Assembly: GCA_023400405.1 (NCBI GenBank)
Contig: JAEXFD010000016.1
Location: 1 to 64,000 of the forward strand
Reading direction: 5' to 3'
From: Pseudomonadota bacterium
GTDB lineage: Bacteria; Pseudomonadota; Alphaproteobacteria; Sphingomonadales; Sphingomonadaceae
DNA length: 64,000 nucleotides
Shown here: positions 43,023-51,900 of the stretch, piece by piece
Layout: each line of letters begins with the position of its first letter
How positions within the stretch are numbered: the stretch's first letter is position 1
Program-made: the position numbers and the translations under genes
Notes under the pieces: generated by a model
Told to the model about the DNA's origin: nothing
Database searches by the model: none
What the model saw: only the letters and a program-made list of their open reading frames with translations

Positions 43023-43314
43023 CTATCCGCACAGCCCCGGGCATCGCGGCGTCGACACGTCGATCGCCGCAGCGCGCGACCTGGACCTGTCTGTCAGCCG
43101 GCTTCAACGCATCGCCTTGCGAGCCATCCGGGCCGCCGGCGCGCGCGGACTCACCACCAACGAACTCGCCATTTCAGTCCGAATCGATCGCGACACGATC
43201 CAGCCGCGCACGTCGGAACTCCGTGAGCGTGGCCTGATCCGCGACAGTGGCGCGCGGCGCTGCAATGCGAACGGAAAGCGCGCGATCGTCTGGATAGCGG
43301 GACGCGCGGCATGA
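43015..43314 (+). CDS. Small winged-helix protein
   Basis: 99 residues from the ATG at 43015. RAAGARGLTTNELAISVRID, RDTIQPRTSELRERGLIRDS, and a wing ending in AIVWIAGRAA form a MarR-like winged helix of the kind phages use to switch rightward operons. It overlaps the primase start (43311) by four bases. Confidence 0.65.
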   Translation: MSDYPHSPGHRGVDTSIAAARDLDLSVSRLQRIALRAIRAAGARGLTTNELAISVRIDRDTIQPRTSELRERGLIRDSGARRCNANGKRAIVWIAGRAA

Positions 43315-44264
43315 ACGCCAGGATCGACATCGACGCCATCCGCCGCGACTGGCCGGTGGCGAAGGTTGCCGGCGCAGTGGTGACGCTGCGTCCCGTCCAC
43401 GGCGAGTTGCGAGGCCGCTGCCCGTTCCACGACGATCACTCTCCGTCCTTCTACATCTATGACGGCGGCAGGCGCTGGATTTGCTTCGCGGGCTGCGGCG
43501 AGGGAGATGTCCTGGATTTCGTCATGAAGCACTATACCGAGACGCTGCGCGGCGCAGCCGAGCGGCTGTGCGGCGGCAACTTGCCCGTAGTGGAGGCGCC
43601 GCGACTGCCTACAAAGGACCGGTCGCGCAGCATCGACTATGCTCGGGAGATCTGGGTAGCTGCCGGCCCCGTAGCTGGAACACCGGCGGAGGCATATCTG
43701 CGCGCTCGCGGTATCGCCGTCATCCTGCCGCCCGTGCTTCGGTTCGCACGACTGGCACCGCCAAATGGAAGCGGCCTGCTCGCGTCAAACGGCGGTGGTC
43801 GACTTCCCGCACTGATCGCACTGGTGGTGGCCCAAGATGGCCACCCCACCGGTATCCAGCGCACCTATCTCACCGTGACCGGGCGGAAAGCAGCTGCGGC
43901 AGACGGCAAGGTGAAATTCAGCCTTGGGAATATCCGCGGCGGCGCGGTTCGCCTCGGTCCCGGCTTGGAAGAAGGCTTGGCAGTGACCGAAGGCGTGGAG
44001 GACGCGCTCTCGCTGATGCAAATGGGCGCGCCGAGCGCATGGGCGGCTGCAGGAAGCGCAATGCTCGATGGCATGATCTTGCCGGAGCATATCCGTTCGA
44101 TCGTGGTGGGTGGCGACGCCGACGCAGCCGGCCGCGCGGCAGCTGAGAAAGCTGCTGCAGCCTTCGCCCACGCCGGGCGGCAGGTTCGCGTGATCTATCC
44201 GTCCGCGAGCTTCAAGGATTTCAATGCTGAGCTGGTCGGCGACGCAACGGGGAACGCGGCATGA
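43311..44264 (+). CDS. CHC2 zinc-finger / Toprim primase
   Basis: DNA primase of phage-satellite type. The zinc finger has CPFHDDHSPSFYIY and CFAGCGEGDVLDFV (about residues 37-70). The central part carries TGIQRTYLTVTGRKA, and the Toprim domain has VTEGVEDALSLMQMGAP (about 225) and VGGDADAAGRAAAEKA (about 265), with the catalytic Glu and Asp pair. 317 residues, full length. It is coupled by ATGA overlaps to the gene on each side. Expected partner: the DUF3987 protein next door. Confidence 0.88.
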   Translation: MNARIDIDAIRRDWPVAKVAGAVVTLRPVHGELRGRCPFHDDHSPSFYIYDGGRRWICFAGCGEGDVLDFVMKHYTETLRGAAERLCGGNLPVVEAPRLPTKDRSRSIDYAREIWVAAGPVAGTPAEAYLRARGIAVILPPVLRFARLAPPNGSGLLASNGGGRLPALIALVVAQDGHPTGIQRTYLTVTGRKAAAADGKVKFSLGNIRGGAVRLGPGLEEGLAVTEGVEDALSLMQMGAPSAWAAAGSAMLDGMILPEHIRSIVVGGDADAAGRAAAEKAAAAFAHAGRQVRVIYPSASFKDFNAELVGDATGNAA

Positions 44265-45766
44265 GCGCGGCCGCCCTACAGCATCGCATCGACTCCGCGC
44301 CATTCGTCGGCGGTCCCTGGCAAGCGCCGGACATGTCGATCCTGTCCGGCGGCCGCAGCACCCCGCCGGAAATGCCGAGCACCATGTTCGGGCATCTCTG
44401 GCCGTTGATCCAAGATCTCGCAGAAGGCGCGGGTTCCCCGGTGGATTATGTCGCGATCGGCCTGATCGGCACGGCCGCGTCACTCATCGGTTCGACCAGA
44501 CGCGTTCAGCCGTTCGATTCCGAGCAATGGCGCGAGCCGTGCATTCTTTGGACCGCGGCGGTGGGTGACCCATCCTCGAACAAGTCGCCGGGCCTCGACG
44601 CTGCCACTGCGCCGCTGCGCGGCATGGAGCAGGATCTCGCCGAGCAGTTCAAAACCCGTCTCGTTGACTACGAAACGCGGCTCGAGCGCTCCAACGCCGA
44701 GCGTTCCGCGTGGAAAAAACTGGTGGAGACCGCGACCAAGGACGGTGTCGGCACGCCTTGCATGCCCGCGGCGGCAGAGGCGCCAGAAAAGCCCAGCCGT
44801 CCTCGGTTGCTCGTGCAGGATGCCACGCCCGAAGCGCTGGGAGATATTCTAGGCGGCAATCCGCGTGGAGTGCTGCACCTTCGCGACGAGCTCGCCGGCT
44901 GGCTGATGGGCTTCGATCGCTACTCGCCGGGCGGTCGCGAGTTCTGGCTCGAGGCATATGGCGGACGGCCGCACACCATCGACCGCAAGAGCCAGGCCAA
45001 GCCCCTCACCATTCCCTTCAACGGCGTGTCGGTCCTCGGCGGTATCCAGCCGGAGAAGCTGGCGGACTGCCTGCTCGACGTCACCGATGACGGCCTGGTC
45101 GCGCGCTTCTTGTGGGCATGGCCGGATCCAATACCGTATCGGCGGCCGTCCCGCGTGGCTGACGTCGGCCTGCTCGAGCAAGTCTATCGCAGGTTGCGCG
45201 AGTTGCACGGGCCCGCTGACGCAGAGGCGGAAATTGTGCGGCTCGACGCTGATGCCGCCGACATCTTCGAAGCCTGGATTAGGGACGGGCAAGCCGCATC
45301 CGCCGATGCCGCCCCGCTCTACAAGGGCTTCTTGGGCAAGCTGCGCGGCACCGCGCTGCGGGTTGCGCTCGTCGCCCAGCATCTCGGCTGGGCTGCCGAT
45401 GCCAGTCCCTCGCCGGCGCCGACAACGATCAGCGCAGCCACTATGGTCTCCGTCCTGGACTTCATCGACAGCTATGCGAAGCCCGCCGCGCTGCGGGTCT
45501 TCGGCGATGCGGCCCTGCCGGTCAGCGAGCGCAATGCCGCCCTCCTCGCCCGCTTCATCGTCAGGACCAAGGCGCAGCGGATCAACGCCAGGGACGTTCG
45601 CCGATCGAGCGGCATCTCGACGCTGAAACAAGCGCAGGACGTGGATGCCGCGACTGAAGCCTTGGTCGAGGCAGACTGGCTTCGATCCGCTCCTGCACGC
45701 TCGGGCTCCTCGCCTGGCCGGGCCAGCAAGGACTTCATCGTGAACCCGGCGGTGCACCGTGAGTAG
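44261..45766 (+). CDS. DUF3987-family ATPase/helicase-like protein
   Basis: DUF3987 proteins lie beside CHC2/Toprim primases in phages and integrative elements and probably supply an ATPase/helicase activity. Here the P-loop-like segment is AAVGDPSSNKSPGLDAAT (about 104-121), with downstream HLRDELAGWLMGFDRY and NGVSVLGGIQPEKLAD. 501 residues. It starts within the primase stop and its own stop overlaps the next start. The biochemical role is family-based inference. Confidence 0.8.
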   Translation: MSAAALQHRIDSAPFVGGPWQAPDMSILSGGRSTPPEMPSTMFGHLWPLIQDLAEGAGSPVDYVAIGLIGTAASLIGSTRRVQPFDSEQWREPCILWTAAVGDPSSNKSPGLDAATAPLRGMEQDLAEQFKTRLVDYETRLERSNAERSAWKKLVETATKDGVGTPCMPAAAEAPEKPSRPRLLVQDATPEALGDILGGNPRGVLHLRDELAGWLMGFDRYSPGGREFWLEAYGGRPHTIDRKSQAKPLTIPFNGVSVLGGIQPEKLADCLLDVTDDGLVARFLWAWPDPIPYRRPSRVADVGLLEQVYRRLRELHGPADAEAEIVRLDADAADIFEAWIRDGQAASADAAPLYKGFLGKLRGTALRVALVAQHLGWAADASPSPAPTTISAATMVSVLDFIDSYAKPAALRVFGDAALPVSERNAALLARFIVRTKAQRINARDVRRSSGISTLKQAQDVDAATEALVEADWLRSAPARSGSSPGRASKDFIVNPAVHRE

Positions 45767-46205
45767 CTGGCGAGAACTGGCGGCGCAGCGCGTCGGCGAT
45801 GCGGCCCTCGATGGCGCAGCACCAACCTTCTATGGCCTGACCGGCAACCTTGCCCGCGACCTGCGAGACCTCGAACGCTCACCGCCACCGCGCGGCGTCG
45901 ATCGCCAGGCCTGGTCGATCGTCGTCGCGGACGCGATCGCGTTGGCCCGCGGCGGCTGGGTAGAATCAGCCCTGGCGCTTGGCTGGACCGAGATCGACCT
46001 CTTCGGCGTCAATCCCCGTGACAGTTGGGAATTCTCTGGGCTCGCCGTGTGGCTACGGGGCCGCCAGCTCTTCCTCGTCGACGAGCGAATGGCGTTGGCT
46101 GGGGATGCTGACACGCGCGCCGTCTTCCACCGCGGCGGCTGGGGGCATGGCAGAGACATGGGGCCCGTCACCCCTGTGCCGTTGTGGCGGGTCGGGAGGG
46201 GCTAA
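45759..46205 (+). CDS. Hypothetical protein of the replication operon
   Basis: 148 residues from a GTG at 45759 inside the DUF3987 stop region. No catalytic motif is seen. VESALALGWTEIDLFGVNPR and GLAVWLRGRQLFLVDERMAL suggest a compact alpha/beta fold. It ends at the first base of the iteron locus, so its last bases are part of the repeat. Confidence 0.6.
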   Translation: MSSWRELAAQRVGDAALDGAAPTFYGLTGNLARDLRDLERSPPPRGVDRQAWSIVVADAIALARGGWVESALALGWTEIDLFGVNPRDSWEFSGLAVWLRGRQLFLVDERMALAGDADTRAVFHRGGWGHGRDMGPVTPVPLWRVGRG

Positions 46206-46361
46206 TGGCACTATCGGCGCTATTGGCACGACACTTCCCGCGGCCTCTCCCTCCCCGCGCGTGCGCGGGGCGTAACCCAAAAATCGACTTACTTACTTAC
46301 TCTGAAAGAGAGAGGGAGAGCGGGCGATTGCCCGTGCCGATAGTGCCGTTTGTGCCAATAG
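46203..46361. other. Candidate replication origin: two inverted triplets of 9-bp iterons
   Basis: Triplet 1 (46203-46229) is TAATGGCAC, TATCGGCGC, TATTGGCAC. Triplet 2 (46334-46360) is GTGCCGATA, GTGCCGTTT, GTGCCAATA. Each is in exact 9-bp register and the second is the inverse orientation of the first. Between them lie a perfect 8-bp hairpin (46253-46270, CCCCGCGC/GCGCGGGG), an AT-richer tract with ACTTACTTACTTAC (46287-46300), and CTCTCCCTC/GAGGGAGAG arms (46245-46253, 46312-46320). The primase and DUF3987 genes lie just upstream. P4-type satellites carry iterons for their primase-helicase, which motivates the origin call. Confidence 0.6.
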
Positions 46362-46422
46362 GCCGGCCAGGTCCGCACCCCGGGCTCTTTCATCATCCGC
46401 CCGTTCAGCAAGGAGCAACAAC

Positions 46423-47307
46423 ATGAGCTCGCGCAAGAAGCCACGCACCGCAGCCGCGCCGTCGAAGATCGATCCTGGCCCGAGGACCAAAAAAGCGATC
46501 GCCCACGCCGTTACCGCGTTCGAGGATCGACCGGCGCGGGCGTATATGCGTTGGGAGGTTGGTCCGGACGGGGCGCTGGGACCGGGCTCGCCGCATTCGG
46601 ATGAGGTGGGGCATGTTGCCCAGCTGATGGACGCGCTGGGCACCACTTCATCTGGCTTCCTGAGCAGGAACCTCGGTTATCTCGAGGGAGCCACGCGGGA
46701 TCGCCATGAGAACCGGGGCCAATCGGACGCAGCTTTCAATGCGGGACTTGCCCTCGTCCAGGCCGTTGACCCGCAGAACGAACTCGAAGCGGTGCTCGCG
46801 ATCCAGATCGCTGGCAATCATGCGCTCTCGATGGAGATGCTTTCGCGAGCAAAGTCGACGGACCGCACCGATCATATCGAGCTCTACGGCAACATGGCGG
46901 TCAAGCTCCAACGAACCTTCGCTGCCCAATTGGAAGCGCTCGCCCGGCTGCGCGGAAAGGGCCAGCAGACAGTCCGCGTCGAGCACGTCACGGTCCATCC
47001 GGGCGCGCAGGCAATCGTCGGCGATGTCCATCACCATGCCCCGGGGGTGCCGGGGGCTGGAACTAGAAATGAGGATCGACCCCATGCAACAACCGAAGCA
47101 GCCCCCAGCGCTCAAGGCCGCGCAGCGCTGCTTGGCCCGGACGCGCAGGGATACGGCGTGCCAATCCCCAGCGATGCGCAACGGCCGGTGCCGGCTCCAC
47201 GGCGGACTGTCGCCAGGCGTCCCCGGCAACCAGAACGCCCTCAAGCACGGGCGATACAGTCGCGAGATGATCGAGATCCGGCGAGCGCTTCGGGTGATGC
47301 GTCGTGA
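46423..47307 (+). CDS. Conserved mobile-element protein of unknown function
   Basis: 294 residues; AGGAG precedes the start. The first 220 residues look like an alpha-helical phage/element protein, with LGTTSSGFLSRNLGYLEGAT, LAIQIAGNHALSMEMLSRAK and the strand-like VRVEHVTVHPGAQAIVGDVH. I have a general memory of this HPGAQAIVG motif in integrative elements, but cannot name a function. The last 80 residues are low-complexity (Pro, Arg, Ala), and their coding bases overlap the next gene by 239 bases in another frame. Confidence 0.65.
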   Translation: MSSRKKPRTAAAPSKIDPGPRTKKAIAHAVTAFEDRPARAYMRWEVGPDGALGPGSPHSDEVGHVAQLMDALGTTSSGFLSRNLGYLEGATRDRHENRGQSDAAFNAGLALVQAVDPQNELEAVLAIQIAGNHALSMEMLSRAKSTDRTDHIELYGNMAVKLQRTFAAQLEALARLRGKGQQTVRVEHVTVHPGAQAIVGDVHHHAPGVPGAGTRNEDRPHATTEAAPSAQGRAALLGPDAQGYGVPIPSDAQRPVPAPRRTVARRPRQPERPQARAIQSRDDRDPASASGDAS

Positions 47308-47338
47308 TCTCAAGGAGTGGCGGCGGGGGATCGAGTAA
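47069..47338 (+). CDS. HGG-motif protein, overlapping gene
   Basis: 89 residues. CLARTRRDTACQSPAMRNGR followed by CRLHGGLSPGVPGNQNALKH is the widespread small HGG type, with a Cys-x..Cys..Cys..His pattern that could bind zinc. It starts inside the previous gene and ends 31 bases after that gene's stop. An alternative start is the ATG at 47084. It is related to the next HGG gene. Confidence 0.7.
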   Translation: MRIDPMQQPKQPPALKAAQRCLARTRRDTACQSPAMRNGRCRLHGGLSPGVPGNQNALKHGRYSREMIEIRRALRVMRRDLKEWRRGIE

Positions 47339-47407
47339 AGCTGCCGGGCGCGAGCATGGCAGATTACGGGAGCGATACGCGCATGCGCGCGCATTGGTAG
47401 GGTTCCG

Positions 47408-47737
47408 ATGATGGCGAGCAGACGATCAGATGACCACCGCGCTCTCATGAGGGAGTATCTCGCGCTCTGTCGCGACCTAGCGTCAAGGCCCGACCTGCCA
47501 GAGCTGGGCCTCCATGCCGAGATGCGCGCCCTCAACTGCGGCGCTCACACCCGGTCCGGTCGGCCCTGCAAGCGCACGGATCTTGGCTCGAACGGCCGGT
47601 GTCGCTTCCATGGTGGGGCCAGCACCGGACCGCGGACGACCGCTGGAATTGAGCGCGCACGCGCGAATCTCGCCTTGCGCTGGCCGGCTCGCCCACCTGC
47701 CGAAGGCAAGAAGGCCAGAAAGACGCAGCGTGCCTAG
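47408..47737 (+). CDS. HGG-motif protein, second paralogue
   Basis: 109 residues with CGAHTRSGRPCKRTDLGSNG then RCRFHGGASTGPRT, followed by a basic tail. It has the same Cys/His layout as the gene at 47069. The function is unknown; such proteins occur near terminase or replication genes in phages and elements. Confidence 0.7.
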   Translation: MMASRRSDDHRALMREYLALCRDLASRPDLPELGLHAEMRALNCGAHTRSGRPCKRTDLGSNGRCRFHGGASTGPRTTAGIERARANLALRWPARPPAEGKKARKTQRA

Positions 47738-47789
47738 CGGCGGAGCAGCTGGCCCGACCGTTCGACGGCTCGGTGCGATCGCTGCCAGA

Positions 47790-47942
47790 CTATCCGGGGA
47801 CGCGGGCTGCAATTGCGACCGGGGTGACCTGCGGGTCGGCAAAAACCGATGCTTGATGGCGCCGGGGCTGGCGGTGCTTGCGACGGCGGTTCGCCTGTGA
47901 CGCGCGCTTCACGGCAAGCGGGTCGGTATGGTCGAGGGGCAT
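47790..47942 (-). CDS. Possible 50-residue basic protein
   Basis: Begins MPLDHTDPLAVKRASQANRR and is very basic through HRQPRRHQ. AGGAGA lies five bases before the ATG, the best ribosome binding site in the 397-base gap 47738-48134. No homologue is recognised. An opposite-strand 68-residue frame over the same stretch has no such signal. The rest of the gap shows nothing. Confidence 0.35.
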   Translation of the reverse strand: MPLDHTDPLAVKRASQANRRRKHRQPRRHQASVFADPQVTPVAIAARVPG

Positions 47943-48134
47943 TGGATTCTCCTGCGTTGAAGCAGGGGTTCCATGACCACGTGTTCTACACTTCGCGGGG
48001 ACGGGTCTGGTGGCTGGCGGAAAGAATGGGGCGTTCATTTGGGGCTCCGGATTAATGGAGCCCTCCCCACTAGACACGATTCGCCGACGAGCAACAGCTA
48101 GTCCGGCCACCACTTCCAACCGGACCTATTAGAG

Positions 48135-48518
48135 TTAGTGTTCGAGGCTAGATCGTCCGCGGTTAAGCGCCGGCACAGCTGGTCGGATTTCACCGGCGAA
48201 CGTGCGGCGCATCCGCCTGACCGGCATCCAAGCCAGGGCGGGGTTAGCCGCTGACATCTCGGGAAGAAGGCCGGTCCCCTTGCCCGGCTTGCGCCCGGCG
48301 ATCGAGGCGATGCCCCGAGCAGCATACACCTTGCGCAGATAGCTTCGGCGGCACCTGATCAGGTCGATTTCGCCAACCTCGCTCATCCATCGGCGGACGG
48401 TGCGTTGGCTCGTGACATAGTGCTCCTCGATGGCTTCCCAGCCAAGCCTTACGAACATTTCGGGGAAATCCGCTGGCATCCGTCGTCGGTGAGCAGGTGA
48501 CCAATCGGACATGGCCAT
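48135..48518 (-). CDS. Phage-type small helix-turn-helix protein
   Basis: 127 residues: SPAHRRRMPADFPEMFVRLG, then WEAIEEHYVTSQRTVRRWMS, a helix-turn-helix in which a Trp-Glu-x-Ile segment leads into the recognition helix. The N-terminal 75 residues look conserved in character; the tail is basic. It is read opposite to the tape-measure genes. A regulatory role is inferred. Confidence 0.55.
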   Translation of the reverse strand: MAMSDWSPAHRRRMPADFPEMFVRLGWEAIEEHYVTSQRTVRRWMSEVGEIDLIRCRRSYLRKVYAARGIASIAGRKPGKGTGLLPEMSAANPALAWMPVRRMRRTFAGEIRPAVPALNRGRSSLEH

Positions 48519-48729
48519 CGAAGATCACGGCCGCCACCCTTGGGATTACGGCGGAAATATCCCCGGCAAGTGAGATCAACCGTAATCGTCAGCGTCTTGC
48601 CGGGCCTAGTCTCCACGCCAGTCCCGACCGGCCAGTCGGGAGCGCCGGTCTCCGGCGCGCGCACCAGGGGCGCGGCGGCTTCCTTTCGGGCCAGCCGCGC
48701 CCCGCGCGCCGAACGAAAGGACGTGACAC

Positions 48730-48987
48730 ATGCCGCACGACACCCCGGGGGCGCACCCCTTCTTCTACATCCACTGCGAAATGCAGGATGTGGCCAACGC
48801 CGCAGACCCCGACGACGCGAGGATCAACAGCTCACCGTGTGCCGCCGCCGTTGAACTCGCGCGCATCCTGCACAGATTCGAACTCGAGATCGGCGACGAG
48901 GATCGCGCCCGTATGATCGAAATCGGCGGCTTCCTGGTGCGGCTGGATCGCGAGCAGCGCGAACTGGAGGTATGCCATGCCGGCTGA
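48730..48987 (+). CDS. Small protein preceding the tape measure
   Basis: 85 residues, acidic, with AGGAC before the ATG. The helix AAAVELARILHRFELEIGDE and RMIEIGGFLVRLDREQRELE dominate. Position just before a tape-measure gene is where tail-assembly chaperones lie, but no frameshift signal or homology supports that. It overlaps the tape-measure start by 11 bases. The 211 bases upstream show nothing else I can support. Confidence 0.6.
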   Translation: MPHDTPGAHPFFYIHCEMQDVANAADPDDARINSSPCAAAVELARILHRFELEIGDEDRARMIEIGGFLVRLDREQRELEVCHAG

Positions 48988-51900
48988 CATCGTCGATTCC
49001 ATCGTCGCTGAGCTGATCATCCGCGATGTCGAAAAATATGAGGCGGGCTACGCCCGTGTCATCGCCGCTCACCGCAAGGCCGCGAAATCGATGGATGACC
49101 TCGCCGCAGCGTCAACGAAGATGGACGCGGCGCTCGCGAAAGGCGGATCTCGACAGAGGGCGACCCAAGACGCAGAGCAGTCGGAACAGCGCGTCGCCCG
49201 CAGCCGCCGGAAGCGCACCGACGATGCAGTCGCGCAGGATGATCGGGAACTCCGCAGCGCTAAGAAAGCGGCGAAGGAAAAGGCCGACGCCGAGATCGCT
49301 GAGGCTCAGCGGAGCGCTCGCATTCGCGAGGCAGTAGAGCGCGGCGTCGCCAAGAGCGGCGTGACACCAGGATCGGGCCGCAGCCTCGGCACCACCGTCC
49401 CGCGAATGGGAGACGGTGGACAGCGCCTGATGGCGAGCACTTCCGTCCGCGCCATTGCGTCGGCTGACCCGGCGGTCGAGAAGGAAATCAACCACGCCCT
49501 TCTTGACCAGTTCGACCTTAGGCAGCGGATCAGGGTCGCTGACCGCGAATCCGCCCGGTCCATGCAAGACGAGCTCACCGCGATACGGCGTGCCGAAGAA
49601 TATCGTCGCGCGGGCCTGTCCCATACCGAAGCGGCGGCGCGAGCCGAGCGCGAAATGGCGGCGATCGAGCAGCTGCGCGCCCGGAAGGCAGCGGACCTCT
49701 CGGAGCACGATCTGCGTCGCAACCAGGGGCAGACAGCGTCCACCCTTCGCAGCGCGGCCGGCGTCATCGGCGGCTATGTCACGGCGCGCGAGCTGACCGA
49801 GATCACCGACGCCTACACCAAGTTCACCAACCGGATTAAGATCGCGGGGGTTGCCCAGTCCGAACAGCGCGTCGTCGAGGACTCGCTGTTCGCATCGGCG
49901 CAGAAATATGGCGTCGAACTCAACTCGCTCGGGGATCTCTACGGCAAGGCGTCTCAGGCTGCCGCCAGCTTCGGCGGGTCGCAATCTGATGTGCTGCGCT
50001 TCACCGACGGCGTCGCCGCTGCCCTCAAGGTGCAGGGTGGTTCGACTGAATCCGCTCGAGGCGCCCTGCTCCAGCTGTCCCAGCTCCTCCAGACCGGCAC
50101 CGTCCGAGCCGAAGAATTCAACAGCGTAAATGAGGGCGCATTCCCCATCCTGCAGGCCGTCGCGACAGGGGCGGAGCGATTCGGCGGCTCGGTGGCGAAG
50201 CTGCGGCAGGAAGTGCTGAGCGGCACGGTCACGAGCCAGGAGTTCTTCCGCGCCTTCCTCGCCGGTTCCGCGACGCTCGAGGAGCGCGCGGCCAAGTCGA
50301 CGCTCACCACCGCTGCCGGCTTCACCACGCTGAAGAATGCGCTCGAGGTGTATATCGGCCGCGCGAACGAGGCGAGTGGCGTGTCCGCAGCGGTCGGCGC
50401 CGGGTTGCACGCGATCGCTGACAATCTCGACACGCTGATTCCCGCCCTCGCGGTCGTCAGCACCGCGCTTGGCGTGGGGTTCGTCACTAATGCCGTCGCC
50501 GCAACGGTCGCGGCACGGGGTATCGGCGCCGCCGTCCTCGGCGCATTCGGTGGGCCGGTGGGCCTCGCGATCACTGCCATCACGGTTACGCTCGGCGCCT
50601 TCGCCGTCGCGGCTGCCGACACCGAGGCCCGGGTGCGCGCGGCCAACGCGGCATATGATGAGATGCAGCAGCGCCTGCAGACCGCGGCGGGCCAAGCAGC
50701 CAGCGCGGCCGGCGGCGTGAAAGGGGTCGGCACCGACGCCCTGGGCGCGATCCCAAAGGTGAATGCATTCGCCGGTGCTGTCGGCTCCTTGGCGCAAGCG
50801 CTCTATGACCAGGCCCGCGCGGCACGCGTCGCGCGCATCGAGTTGCTCCAGAAGCGATTGACCGAAAGCCAGTCCGCCGAGCTCGGCCTGGCGAAAGATC
50901 TGCCGGCCGAACGGGATAGCACCGCGCAGTTCCGCCGCGGCGATTTCCTGAACAACGCTGGCGTCCTCGGCCGAGCATTCGTTGGGGACACGCGGAGCTT
51001 GCTATCCGGTGGGCGCACCGATCGCGACATCCGGGATGCCTATAGCAAGCAGGTGCAAGTTTCGCTCGGCATCATGAAGGAGCTGAAAGAGGCGCAGAGC
51101 GCGCCGATCACCGCCGGCGACTTGCCAGGCGGCGCGCCGACCAACCCCAATGCGACCAAGATCGCGAAGGCGCAGGCGGAAATCGCCGACTTCGAGAAGT
51201 TGAAGGCGGGTGCCTCAGGCAAGGAACTGACCCGCATCAATCAGGCCATCGCTCTCCGTGAGCGCCGAATCCGGTTTCTGCAGCAGGGCGTGTCCTCGGA
51301 AGTCGCCAACTATGCCGCCGGCACAGGCCGCCGCTCCGGGCCGTCGGCGGAAACGCTCGAGAAACGGGCCGAAGCCGAGCGGAAGCGCAAGATTCGCGAC
51401 CAGGAAGAGTATGACCGTGACCTACGCCAGGCCCAGAGCGGGTATCTTTCCGAGCAGGCCGACCTCACCAACGACGCAGCCAAGCGCGCGGACGTCGAGC
51501 GGGAACGGGTGCGCTTCCAACGCGATCAGCTCGACAAGGAGATCGCCGCGAAGGGACCGGGCAAGGATGGCACCGGGGAGTATACCGCGGAGCAAGTGAC
51601 CACGCTCCAGGGTATCAACGATCAGACGGCGGATCTGCGCATCGCATCGATCGACCTCGCCGAGCGCCGCCGGATCGCCGACGATGCGCGTAGCATCGAT
51701 CGCGCCGCCTTGGACCAGCAGCGCGAACAGCTACAGGCCCAGCTCGGCCTGGCCGACACGGTCGATGAACGCCGCAAGATCGCCTTGCAAATTCTCGATC
51801 TCGAATACCGTCAGCGCGAGGCGGAGCTGCGCGCCGTCCTCGCCGCCGACAGCAAGGCGACGGCAGCCGAAAAGGAAATCGCGCAGAAGCAACTCGATGC

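Noticed and set aside
46205..46426. 73-residue frame linked by stop/start overlaps to both neighbours
   Set aside because: Its first residues are just the translated 9-bp iterons and the rest covers hairpins and simple repeats; no ribosome binding site is evident. The DNA structure explains it better.
48540..48854. Plus-strand 104-residue frame before the tape-measure segment
   Set aside because: Basic low-complexity product that overlaps the better-supported gene at 48730 and lacks a ribosome binding site.
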